27,490 nucleotides of DNA, taken from a virus. Numbering within the stretch: position 1 is the stretch's first letter; each line of letters starts with the position of its first letter. The stretch covers positions 1 to 27,490 of the IMG/VR virus record IMGVR_UViG_3300009636_000029. One strand, written 5' to 3'. The translations under genes were made by a program, and so were the position numbers. Under the pieces are notes generated by a model. The model was given only the letters and a program-made list of their open reading frames with translations, was not told where the DNA came from and searched no databases. Positions 5,823 to 13,172 of this stretch are shown here, piece by piece.

Positions 5823-7875
5823 GCGGGATAGGGAGCGCGACCGGCTAAACGTCGCCGCGCATGCCGATGCGATTCGCGCCCGTTGTCAAAACTTTGCCGG
5901 GTTCGTTCGCGAGGCGTGGCATATCCTCGAGCCAAATGCGACTTATGTCCATTCCTGGCACGTTGACGCGATTTGCGAGCATCTCGAGGCCGTGACTTAT
6001 GGCCAGATCACGCGTCTGCTCATCAATGTCCCGCCTGGGAGTATAAAAAGTCTTTTGGTTTCAGTTCTTTGGCAGGCTTGGGAATGGGGTCCGAAGGGGC
6101 TGCGCTCGCATCGATTCCTGACCACGGCATTTAGCGAGGGACCAGTCAAGCGCGATACTCGAAAATGCCGAGACCTCATCATGTCGGAATGGTATCAATC
6201 GCTCTGGCCAGAGGTCGAACTTACGCGAACGGGCGAAATGTCCTTCGCCAATAGCTCGACCGGCACGCGCGAGGGTGTTCCTTTTGGATCGCTAACTTCT
6301 CAGCGCGGCGACCGGCTGATTGTCGATGATCCTCACTCGACCGAAACGGCGGAATCCGAAACCGAGCGTACGACGACAACTCGCAAGTTCCGCGAGGGTG
6401 CCGTAAATCGCCTTAATGACCAGACGCGATCCGCCATCGTCGTCATCATGCAGCGCCTCCATGCCGATGATATTTCTGGCGTTATTAAAAAATACGGCAT
6501 GGAATTCATTCATCTTTGCCTGCCGATGGAATTCGAGGTTGAAACGGCATGCTCGACAGAAATAGGCTTTAGCGATCCGCGTGAGCATGATGGCGATTTG
6601 CTCGACCCGATCCGATTCCCGCGAGAGGCAATCGAAAAATTAAAGCGAGACATGGGATCCTACGCATGGGCAGCTCAATATCAGCAAAGGCCATCACCGC
6701 GCGAAGGAGGCATGTTCAAGCGGCACTGGTTCAAGATCATTGACGCCTCGCCAGCGGAAGCCGCCAAGCGCCAATGCCGTAGTTGGGATTTGGCCGGAAG
6801 CATCCCGAAGCCTGGGCGAGATCCGGATTGGACGATTGGTCTCAAAATGTCGGAATTGGAAGGAAAATTCTACATCGAGCATGTCCTTCGCATGCGCGAC
6901 ATAGGATTCGTAGTCCGACAGGCGATCAAGAATTGCGCTTCGCAAGACGGTATTCGCTGTAAGATCAGGATTCCCCAAGACGCGGCTCAAGCAGGGAAAG
7001 ACCAGGCAACCAGCATCATCGCCGAGAACGCCGGCTATGTGATCTCAGCGGATCGCGAAACTGGGGAAAAGGCCGTTCGTGCCGAGCCATTCGCCGCACA
7101 ATGCGAAGCAGGAAATGTTTATTTGGTCAAAGGCGATTGGAACGATGCCTTCATAGACGAACTTTGCGGGTTTCCTTCCGTGGCGCATGACGATCAGCTC
7201 GACGCCGCCGCTGGCGCATTTAGACGGCTGGTTACTGATTTCACGGGAGATTCGATTATTCAACGGGAATCATTGCTTTTCGACGGCCAACCCGTACTCG
7301 ACCCTATGTCCTGCAAAACCGTCTTCGCGACCATCGCGACCTCGTTCCAGAACGGAAAAACGGAAGATGCGATCGCCGTCGTTTTTTGGTCATTCGATCA
7401 GACCGAGCCAATCCCGCTCCATGTGCTTGATTGGGAAATCACGCAAATCACCGGCGATTGGTCGGGTCCGTGGCTCGCTAGCGTCTACGAGCGGTTGGTT
7501 GCTTTCGCCAAAAAGCACCTCGCGCATAATGGACCGTCCGGGGTTTGGATCGAGAACCGCGGCTCCGCGAGCGTGCTGCTTGAAGCGGCCAAGAGCCGGC
7601 GCTGGATGGCATACGCGATCGACAATAAGCTCGTAACCATGGGCACGGTCGAAAAGGCGGTGTCGGCATCGGGCTATGTCGCTTCGCACAAGGTGAAACT
7701 CACGCGCGGCGCCTATGAGCGGACTTGCTTGTATCGAGGCGTTGACCGCAATCACCTTGTGGGTCAGATTATTTCGTGCAGGATTGGCGCGAAGCAGGCG
7801 CAGCCCGAGGAAGAGTTGCTCAAGGCGTTTTTGGACGGCACGATGATCACTCTCGGGAATAGGGACGGATACTGA
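5746..7875 (+). CDS. terL: terminase large subunit with extra C-terminal nuclease-like domain
   Basis: The DNA-packaging motor. The ATPase domain has a deviant Walker A loop, NVPPGSIKS (residues 94-102), and a Walker B strand, RLIVDDP (190-196). The RNase H-like headful nuclease shows RSWDLAG (Asp348), PQDAAQAGK and HDDQLDAAAGAF (481-492). At 709 residues it is about 200 longer than the usual 450-550. The extra part (about 519-709) looks like a second RNase H-like terminase nuclease domain: a first strand before GKTEDAIAVVFW, IENRGSA in the middle and EEELLKAFLDGTMITLGN at the end. Usual acidic residues seem replaced (no Asp in the first strand, LLK where an Asp is expected), so it is probably inactive. 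The start is uncertain: ATG 5746 overlaps the small terminase by 77 bases; TTG 5785 would also fit. The TGA overlaps the portal ATG by one base. Confidence 0.92.
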   Translation: MTNCEQPSRSSVNLPPLTILLAELARRDRERDRLNVAAHADAIRARCQNFAGFVREAWHILEPNATYVHSWHVDAICEHLEAVTYGQITRLLINVPPGSIKSLLVSVLWQAWEWGPKGLRSHRFLTTAFSEGPVKRDTRKCRDLIMSEWYQSLWPEVELTRTGEMSFANSSTGTREGVPFGSLTSQRGDRLIVDDPHSTETAESETERTTTTRKFREGAVNRLNDQTRSAIVVIMQRLHADDISGVIKKYGMEFIHLCLPMEFEVETACSTEIGFSDPREHDGDLLDPIRFPREAIEKLKRDMGSYAWAAQYQQRPSPREGGMFKRHWFKIIDASPAEAAKRQCRSWDLAGSIPKPGRDPDWTIGLKMSELEGKFYIEHVLRMRDIGFVVRQAIKNCASQDGIRCKIRIPQDAAQAGKDQATSIIAENAGYVISADRETGEKAVRAEPFAAQCEAGNVYLVKGDWNDAFIDELCGFPSVAHDDQLDAAAGAFRRLVTDFTGDSIIQRESLLFDGQPVLDPMSCKTVFATIATSFQNGKTEDAIAVVFWSFDQTEPIPLHVLDWEITQITGDWSGPWLASVYERLVAFAKKHLAHNGPSGVWIENRGSASVLLEAAKSRRWMAYAIDNKLVTMGTVEKAVSASGYVASHKVKLTRGAYERTCLYRGVDRNHLVGQIISCRIGAKQAQPEEELLKAFLDGTMITLGNRDGY

Positions 7876-9434
7876 TGGGCAGCTCTCTGATCGTATCCTC
7901 GGGCATCGGCTCGCCGCTACAGCAGCTCCTCGAGGCGGACTGCATCCAGCCGGGAACGGAAAGCGGCTACGAATTATGTAAAACCATATGGGCCTATCAC
8001 ATTTTGGGACGCAAAATCGTTGAGAAACCGGTCAAAATGGCGCAGTCGCAACCGCGCGACATCGCCGTGGGGGCGGAGCCGGCCGACGAGCTGAAGCAGC
8101 GATTCATCGAAACATGGGACCGGATCGAAGCCACGCGCTATGCCCGCCTGACCATGTGCATGTCGCGGGTATATGGAATTTCGTCACTGGTCATCAAAAA
8201 GCAGGGCGAAGATCCAAAAGAGCCGCTCGACTTATGGGCGCTCAAAACAGACGATGTGGTGTTTTCCGTATTCGATCCATTGAATACCAGCGGATCACTC
8301 GTGCTCAATCAGCGTCCAAACGACATCGACTTTCAGCGCCCGCTCAGCATTCGCGTCCAAAATCAAGAATATGATATGACGCGGACGCATGTTCAGATGC
8401 ACGGAGACCCTATTTATCTGTCATATACACCGTCAGCGTTCGGCTACACCGGCAAGTCTATCTTCCTACCGATCCTTTATCCGCTCAAGTCTTTCATCGT
8501 GACGATGCGCACCGACGACTTGGTGGCGCGCAAAGCCGGCGTCTTGATCGCCAAGCTCACACAGGCGGCGTCCGGCCTTTGGGACCATACGATGCGGTTC
8601 ATTGCTGGCTTTAAGCGCAACATCATCAAAGAGGCCGAGGTCGACAATGTGATCTCGATCGATGTTCTGGAGGATATTGAGAGCCTCAATCTTCAGAATC
8701 TCGACGGCGCCCATAAAATGGCGCGCGAGCACATTCTCAGCAATATCGCGCTCGGTTCCGACGTTCACGCCAAAATTCTGGCGGACGAGGCGTTCGTCTT
8801 GGGATTCGGCGAAGGCACCGAGGACGCTCGCAACATCGCGCAGTGCATAGATAGCGTGCGCGACGATATGAAGCCGGTCTATCGATTCCTAGACGAAATC
8901 TGCATGCACTGCGCCTGGGACGAGGATTTCTACAAGACGATCCAGACGCGCCACCCCGCCGAATATGGCGACGTCGAATATCGTGACGCGTTCTATCAAT
9001 GGAAAAACTCATTCACCGCACCATGGCCAGACTTGCTCAAGGAGCCCGACTCCGAGGAGATCAAGGTCAAGGAGGTCAAATTCCGCGCCGCGGCGGCCGT
9101 GCTCCAAACGCTCGCGCCAAGCCTCGATCCAGAAAACGAAGCGACAGCCATCGCGTGGTTGGTCGACTGCATCAATCAGGAAAAGCTGCTATTCCCGGCT
9201 CCGCTCGATCTCGATATGGAAGCGCTCGAGAATTGGCTGGTCGAACGGCGCGAGCAAGAGGCCACGATGCGCGAGAGCGCGACGGAAGACGACGCGGCGC
9301 CTCTCGACAAGGAGCCGAAGCCGCCCAAGCCATTCGCCGATGCCGCGCGCCAGGACGCGCTGGTCAGCCTAAAGGATGCCATCGCGCGGCTCCCAGACCG
9401 AAAAGGCAGGCGCAGTGGCGAATCGCGCACATAA
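7875..9434 (+). CDS. portal protein (DUF1073 type)
   Basis: A 519-residue protein that, by position right after the large terminase and by sequence style, is the head portal: the dodecameric ring through which DNA is packaged. The body (about residues 15-420) has the features of the DUF1073 phage portal family: an N-terminal GYELCKTIWAYHILGRKIVE, a middle strand-rich DLWALKTDDVVFSVFDP, and a helical stem with MAREHILSNIALGSDVHAK and GFGEGTEDARN. The C-terminal 100 residues are charged and probably disordered (PLDKEPKPPKPFADAARQDA). It overlaps the terminase by one base and the following MuF gene by 20 bases if that starts at 9415. Confidence 0.85.
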   Translation: MGSSLIVSSGIGSPLQQLLEADCIQPGTESGYELCKTIWAYHILGRKIVEKPVKMAQSQPRDIAVGAEPADELKQRFIETWDRIEATRYARLTMCMSRVYGISSLVIKKQGEDPKEPLDLWALKTDDVVFSVFDPLNTSGSLVLNQRPNDIDFQRPLSIRVQNQEYDMTRTHVQMHGDPIYLSYTPSAFGYTGKSIFLPILYPLKSFIVTMRTDDLVARKAGVLIAKLTQAASGLWDHTMRFIAGFKRNIIKEAEVDNVISIDVLEDIESLNLQNLDGAHKMAREHILSNIALGSDVHAKILADEAFVLGFGEGTEDARNIAQCIDSVRDDMKPVYRFLDEICMHCAWDEDFYKTIQTRHPAEYGDVEYRDAFYQWKNSFTAPWPDLLKEPDSEEIKVKEVKFRAAAAVLQTLAPSLDPENEATAIAWLVDCINQEKLLFPAPLDLDMEALENWLVERREQEATMRESATEDDAAPLDKEPKPPKPFADAARQDALVSLKDAIARLPDRKGRRSGESRT

Positions 9435-11178
9435 CTTCACGGCGACGCTCAACGCGGCGATCAATGAAATCTGCCGGCGTGGCTTCGACCCGTCGCTTGC
9501 GGCATATTTCGCCGCGCAGATCGAGCGCGCCGCGCGCGCCCGGGTGAAGCCGCTGGTCGACATCAAAGCGAAGATGAAACGCTCGCTGATGGCGATCTAC
9601 CGGCGCGCGGTCCCGGACAATCGCGTGCCAAAGCACCACGAAGGCCTATCGCTAATCACCATGAAGCGGATCGAGCCACAGCTCAGAACCATCATGCACA
9701 ACAGAATTTTCGAGATTGACCGGCTCGTCAAAAAAAACCAGGATCAGTCAATCGAGAAAATCGAGAACAGCTTCCTTGGATGGGCGAATTCAGTCCCTCC
9801 GCAGGGCGCGGAGCCCGCCACCGCGCGCGAGACAAAGGCGGCTATCGCCAAGCAGTTCCAAAGTCTGCGCTTCGCGGAAAACCGCGTCTACGTTGATCAA
9901 TCGCATAAGTTGCGATCGAATATCGACGACGCTCTAGCGATCGAAGGTGGCGCGATCGCGCAGCAATTTCATTCGAATTGGCGTCAGGCCGGCTATAATT
10001 ACAGGCCAGACCACAAAGAACGAGACGGAAAAGTTTACCTGATCCGAGACTCTTGGGCGCTCAAGACTGGTCTAATCAAACCGGACCCACGATTGCCGGG
10101 CGGGCAGCAATACGGTGATCAGATCACGAGGCCAGGAGAGGAGGTTTTTTGTTTTCCGAAGTCAACCGAGGTCAAGCTCTTCGATCCAGTTGAGCGTGCC
10201 TATAGGCGCTTCTATTCCGGGGAACTTGTGACCATTCGAACTGCGTCCGGCGCCATTCTTGAAGCGACACCTAATCATCCAATTCTTACGGCGAATGGAT
10301 GGATCGCGATAGGCCAATTGAAGAAAGGAGATTATATAATCGAGGCTGGCGATCAGCGCGTCGATCCGCCGAAATTGGACGACAACGATGCAATCGTGAC
10401 TATCGAGAAGATATTTGGCTCGCTCTCGCTGTCCAGGCGCTTTGGCCAAGAAAGTCATCGCGGAACCATTGACGACTTCCACGGCGATGGAGCCGATGGA
10501 GATGTCGATATTATATCGTCCGCAAGCCTTTTGCGGGACAAATTTGATCCCCGCTTTGGTCAATGCCGCGCAAAGCTCGCTCTCCCCTTCGCCGACCTCG
10601 GAAAGCGTTTGTTGGCGGAGTTGAGCGCGAGCTATCGCCACTTCATCGCGCTCAACTCCATTGCGGCGCGCAGTCTGAGCCTTACTGGTTGCCGCAGCTC
10701 GATTGCGCTCAATCGCGGAAGGACAAGAATCGCGAACAATATCCATGATGATGGGAGGGGAAGCGCCAAAGGACGTGGCGATCTGACGACTGGTCTCTCC
10801 GGCCTCGTAACGCCGAATGATCTCGGCATGGTTGAGTTGCCCCGTGACAGGCTTGAGCCTTCCACCAAGGTCGATCCATCCCTTCGCGTGCCAGTTCCAA
10901 ATGGTCATAATGGAGACGCCGCAGTTCTTCGCAATGTCTTTGATAGGCGCGCCCTCTGCGCGCATTTTGTGAACGTGATCAACATCGATCGCCGACCTTG
11001 GTCTGGGCATGTTTACAACCTCCAAACGTCATCTGGATATTATGTAGCACATAGAATTATCGTTTCAAACTGCCGCTGTTGGGTCACAAGCCTGTATTCG
11101 TTGCGCGACCTAGAGCCATTCGACATGCTCACCCAAAAGGGCGTCGATGCGTTAAAGCGGACAACGGCAGGCAGTTAA
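9415..11178 (+). CDS. MuF-like minor head protein interrupted by an intein
   Basis: A minor head protein of the phage Mu gpF/SPP1 gp7 type, which sits with the portal. The N-extein (9415-10149, 245 residues) ends in RPDHKERDGKVY, WALKTGLIKPDPRLPGGQQYG and RPGEEVF. The intein occupies 10150-11070. The C-extein (11071-11175, 35 residues) starts CRCWVTSLYSLRDLEP. Joining the two gives GEEVF-CRCW, the expected conserved MuF end motif, so the mature protein would be about 280 residues. The start is placed at GTG 9415 (AGGCAGG upstream; NRAHNFTATLNAAINEICRR follows); ATG 9376 would add 13 residues inside the portal gene. Splicing would be needed for function because the intein splits the conserved Cys-rich end. 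Confidence 0.88.
   Translation: MANRAHNFTATLNAAINEICRRGFDPSLAAYFAAQIERAARARVKPLVDIKAKMKRSLMAIYRRAVPDNRVPKHHEGLSLITMKRIEPQLRTIMHNRIFEIDRLVKKNQDQSIEKIENSFLGWANSVPPQGAEPATARETKAAIAKQFQSLRFAENRVYVDQSHKLRSNIDDALAIEGGAIAQQFHSNWRQAGYNYRPDHKERDGKVYLIRDSWALKTGLIKPDPRLPGGQQYGDQITRPGEEVFCFPKSTEVKLFDPVERAYRRFYSGELVTIRTASGAILEATPNHPILTANGWIAIGQLKKGDYIIEAGDQRVDPPKLDDNDAIVTIEKIFGSLSLSRRFGQESHRGTIDDFHGDGADGDVDIISSASLLRDKFDPRFGQCRAKLALPFADLGKRLLAELSASYRHFIALNSIAARSLSLTGCRSSIALNRGRTRIANNIHDDGRGSAKGRGDLTTGLSGLVTPNDLGMVELPRDRLEPSTKVDPSLRVPVPNGHNGDAAVLRNVFDRRALCAHFVNVINIDRRPWSGHVYNLQTSSGYYVAHRIIVSNCRCWVTSLYSLRDLEPFDMLTQKGVDALKRTTAGS
10162..11010 (-). CDS. putative homing endonuclease encoded antisense within the intein
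   Basis: A 282-residue protein lying wholly inside the intein on the other strand. Residues 8-45 (DVDHVHKMRAEGAPIKDIAK, then CGVSIMTIWNWHAKGW) and 60-95 (HAEIIRRYEAGETSRQIATS and following) are two helix-turn-helix segments. Residues 138-260 look like a PD-(D/E)XK nuclease of the Vsr/EDxHD homing kind: Glu143/Glu145 (GEGESEL), GRYNIDISIG with Asp169, then SIAVEVVNGS with Glu178, then a helix and DCIVVVQF strand. GGAGG lies 8 bases before ATG 11010, and a candidate promoter lies at 11039-11068. Homing endonucleases cut intein-less alleles and let the intein spread; here the gene is on the wrong strand to be part of the intein polypeptide. That it is real and acts so is inference. Confidence 0.72.
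   Translation of the reverse strand: MPRPRSAIDVDHVHKMRAEGAPIKDIAKNCGVSIMTIWNWHAKGWIDLGGRLKPVTGQLNHAEIIRRYEAGETSRQIATSFGASPPIIMDIVRDSCPSAIERNRAAATSKAQTARRNGVERDEVAIARAQLRQQTLSEVGEGESELCAALTKAGIKFVPQKACGRYNIDISIGSIAVEVVNGSAMTFLAKAPGQRERAKYLLDSHDCIVVVQFRRIDALIASLDYIISFLQLAYRDPSIRRKNWMIRCRFKNGAGRSSNGHKFPGIEAPIGTLNWIEELDLG
11039..11068 (-). promoter_or_regulatory. candidate promoter of the antisense endonuclease gene
   Basis: Read leftward: TTGAAA (11068-11063), 18 bases, CATAAT (11044-11039), then about 20 bases to GGAGG and ATG 11010. Five of six bases match the -10 consensus and four of six the -35. The promoter sits in the codons of the intein C-terminus. Predicted only. Confidence 0.4.
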
Positions 11179-11588
11179 GCCTGCCGCGCCATGCCTTGCC
11201 TGGCCCTGCCTGTCCTCCCCATGTCTAGCCACGCCTGCCTCGCCCTTCCCCGCCATGCCACGCCTAGCCGATCCCAGCATTACCGATCCTGCCTTGCCTT
11301 TCCTATCCGAGCCAAGCCCATCCCAGCCTTGCCACGCCTGCCTTTCTCTTCCGCTCCCGGCCCGGCATCGCCCTTCCGAGCCCTGCCATGCCTGCTTTGC
11401 CGCCCCTTGCGTTGCCCTACCTCGCCAAGCCCATCCCGGCCGCTCCTCGCCTGCCATGCCTCGACGATCCAGGCCGTGCCGGGCCGCTCCGAGCCCTGCC
11501 ATGCCTGCCGCGCCTTGCCAAGCCGAGCCCTGCCTGCGTTGCCTTGCCGATCCAAGCCACGCCGATCCGTCACGCGCCTAGCCTTGCC
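11179..11588. repeat. degenerate GCCNN pentamer array 1
   Basis: About 410 bases built of GCC recurring every 5 bases or multiples (gccat gcctt gcctg gccct and so on), with few purines on the + strand. It starts directly after the MuF stop codon and ends 9 bases before the stop of the converging gene. All frames on both strands are open because 5 and 3 are coprime and stops are rare in the motif; none of these frames is credible as a gene. A second array lies at 12117-12202. Confidence 0.8.
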
Positions 11589-11597
11589 AATTATCAA

Positions 11598-12098
11598 CTA
11601 CACCTCTGGCCTATGTTCAGTCTCATCAATGCGTCTCTTTATTATACGCATCGCTTCGGCTATCGGCTTGAAAAGTTCTCTCAGGACTTTGTAACGCTCA
11701 TAGAATGCCTTGAGATCGCGCTCGGCTGCCTTTAACAGCGCCAGTTGCAGCGATGCCGAGTTCAAAACCGCATCGACTGGTCGATAGCATTGGCCGGCGT
11801 CGTCTTTGATGCTGAAAAAGGCCCGCGTGGGTTCTTCGTCAACATCAACACGAACGATCCGGATTAAGCCGCGCGCTTGATCTAGGCGAAACGCTTCCGC
11901 CGCGATCTTATCATTCCACTCAAAAAAGCCGTGCAGCGGATGCGTGGGCAATCGAGCGGCGTTCACAACATCCTTGGGTCGCAACTCGCCCCCATGCGCG
12001 ACCGCGATTTGTGTCAACGCATCTCCGATGACAGTTGGGTCAGCAGACCGAGCGTTTTTGAGTCTGATCGGTTCGCCGTGTGGAAAGCTGAACTGCAT
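11598..12098 (-). CDS. phage protein of unknown function between two arrays
   Basis: A 166-residue product. It has LRPKDVVNAARLPTHPLHGF, FEWNDKIAAEAFRLDQARGL and a strand with IRIVRVDVDEEPTRAFFSI, then a helical C-terminus (LLKAAERDLKAFYERYKVLR). This layout recalls a widespread small family of phage proteins without known function; that recollection is not checked. AGGAGG lies about 5 bases before ATG. It is bracketed by GCCNN arrays, array 1 ending 9 bases past its stop and array 2 beginning 19 bases before its start. It therefore has almost no upstream room except the array for its own promoter. Confidence 0.75.
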   Translation of the reverse strand: MQFSFPHGEPIRLKNARSADPTVIGDALTQIAVAHGGELRPKDVVNAARLPTHPLHGFFEWNDKIAAEAFRLDQARGLIRIVRVDVDEEPTRAFFSIKDDAGQCYRPVDAVLNSASLQLALLKAAERDLKAFYERYKVLRELFKPIAEAMRIIKRRIDETEHRPEV

Positions 12099-12116
12099 TT
12101 TTACCTCCTATTTTTA

Positions 12117-12202
12117 GCCAGCCATGCCCAGCCCAGCCGTGCCAGGCCGATCCGTGCCCTGCCTGCCTTGCCATGCCCTGCTACGCCGCGCCTTGCCGCG
12201 CC
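12117..12202. repeat. degenerate GCCNN pentamer array 2
   Basis: About 85 bases of the same GCCNN pattern as array 1 (gccat gccca gccca gccgt gccag and so on), located between the terminator of the 254-residue gene and the ribosome-binding site of the 166-residue gene. The repeat continues in the same register with a few substitutions; no gene. Confidence 0.75.
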
Positions 12203-12227
12203 AAATAAAGGCGGCTATTCAGCCGCC
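12203..12227 (-). terminator. intrinsic terminator overlapping a stop codon
   Basis: Read leftward: GGCGGCT, loop GAAT, AGCCGCC, then TTTATTT. A perfect 7-bp stem (12210-12216 with 12221-12227); the TAG stop of the 254-residue gene lies inside the hairpin. Confidence 0.8.
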
Positions 12228-12979
12228 ATCGCTAGTCCGTTCGCGGGGAGCGGACCCTTATTTAGAGAGAACGCTTCCCACGCTTGCGTCTCTTTGGCAT
12301 TGGCCATATGAAACGCGCCGAAAACGCCCTTTCGCTCGTTTCGCCATTCGCCGAGGCCGCAGGCGATGCCGGCTTCCATGACCAGAAAACTGAGCATTTC
12401 TTCGTTTAGAACCGTGCTGTTGAACTTTCCGCAGAGCTTCATCGCCCAAGTCGTGAATTGGCCGCGATAAGCAAGATTTGCTGTTTTGTTCAATCCAGCG
12501 CCAATTTTCACCATGTCTTCGCGCATTTCCGGCGGGGAGCCAAAAATTTTCAACAGCGGCATATCGCAGATAGCGCCAGCCATCGCCGCTCGCGTTCGCA
12601 TGATTGGAGCTTGGATGAAAAGAGCGCCCATGATTGTGCTGCGAGGAACGCCTTTGTCTTTGTGGCTAACCGACAAAATTGCATTTTTGATGCCCATTGC
12701 CGGAAAGCCATAAGTCCCGTCGCCGAGGTCATAAAGCGACGAGCGAAAATCGCCTTTCGGATCGCGCGCGGCTTTGCCGGGCTGGGGCGCTTGGACCTGC
12801 TTTCCGAGCATCTCGCGCCGCGCCTTTTCGCTCCAGGCATGAACAATCAGCGGCGTGTCGCCTACGAGCCAAATCTCGAAGTGCTTATAATCGGGACGTT
12901 TTGCGAGGAACTTCGCCATATTGACAGATTCGGTCGTAGCGGAATCGTCAACAACCGCTTGCGCGGGTTTCTTAGCCAT
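12215..12979 (-). CDS. conserved phage protein of unknown function
   Basis: A 254-residue product. It has an N-terminal strand FEIWLVGDTPLIVHAW, a central DFRSSLYDLGDGTYGFPAMG and IKNAILSVSHKDKGVPRSTI, and a C-terminal AGIACGLGEWRNERKGVFGAF. The pattern of strands with YGFPAxGIKNA and GxGEWRxxxxGxFGxF is familiar from phages of many hosts, and its folds have been compared with RAMP-like (ferredoxin-like) proteins; neither point is checked here. GGAG lies 8 bases upstream of ATG. A promoter with a consensus -35 box overlaps an operator dyad upstream (13019-13060). It is a single-gene leftward unit ended by the hairpin at 12203-12227. Confidence 0.75.
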   Translation of the reverse strand: MAKKPAQAVVDDSATTESVNMAKFLAKRPDYKHFEIWLVGDTPLIVHAWSEKARREMLGKQVQAPQPGKAARDPKGDFRSSLYDLGDGTYGFPAMGIKNAILSVSHKDKGVPRSTIMGALFIQAPIMRTRAAMAGAICDMPLLKIFGSPPEMREDMVKIGAGLNKTANLAYRGQFTTWAMKLCGKFNSTVLNEEMLSFLVMEAGIACGLGEWRNERKGVFGAFHMANAKETQAWEAFSLNKGPLPANGLAMAAE

Positions 12980-12998
12980 CTTGCATCTCCAGTTCGGG

Positions 12999-13060
12999 GC
13001 GGAATGCCGCCCGTCTGCGTTTCACAATGGAAACAATAAACACGCCCCGAGATATGTCAA
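12999..13060 (-). promoter_or_regulatory. promoter and operator dyad of leftward gene
   Basis: Read leftward: TTGACA (13060-13055), 16 bases, TATTGT (13038-13033), then the dyad GTTTC 13019-13023 / GAAAC 13030-13034 overlapping the -10 box by two bases. The leader then carries GGGCGG/CCGCCC, a 6-bp hairpin (12999-13014), before the ribosome-binding site. The dyad is nearly identical to the one at 5234, so one repressor could control both. Confidence 0.6.
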
Positions 13061-13172
13061 TTGTTTTTATCCAACACAATGCTTTCTCGCGCGCACGCGG
13101 GCCTAAGCGTATCGCTTGTCGATTCACGCGCATTCAGATAATCTCTCGCCACGATCAACGTGGAGCGGTCAC

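Larger units (their letters stand above)
10150..11070 (+). mobile_element. intein (307 residues) in MuF head gene
   Basis: A Hint-type intein encoded in frame. Block A: Cys at the first position (CFPKSTEVKLFD). Block B: LEATPNHPILTANGWIAIGQ with the Thr-x-x-His pair, then LKKGDYI. Block F: GHVYNLQTSSGYYVA. It ends VSN followed by Cys+1 (11071). The residue before the terminal Asn is Ser rather than the common His. The middle (about 10420-10980) reads as non-canonical polar sequence on this strand, contains no LAGLIDADG or HNH motif, and is overlapped by a nuclease gene on the opposite strand. The insertion site is the conserved GEEVF/CRC motif of MuF proteins, a typical choice for inteins. 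Confidence 0.9.

Noticed and set aside
11152-11735. Several open frames of 100-167 codons on both strands in the pentamer array
   Set aside because: They translate a 5-base repeat into periodic Pro/Ala/Cys/Leu or Gly/Arg/Ala/Trp strings; openness follows from the repeat.
11179-12202. CRISPR array
   Set aside because: The repeats are short degenerate pentamers without conserved direct repeats of 25-40 bases and unique spacers.
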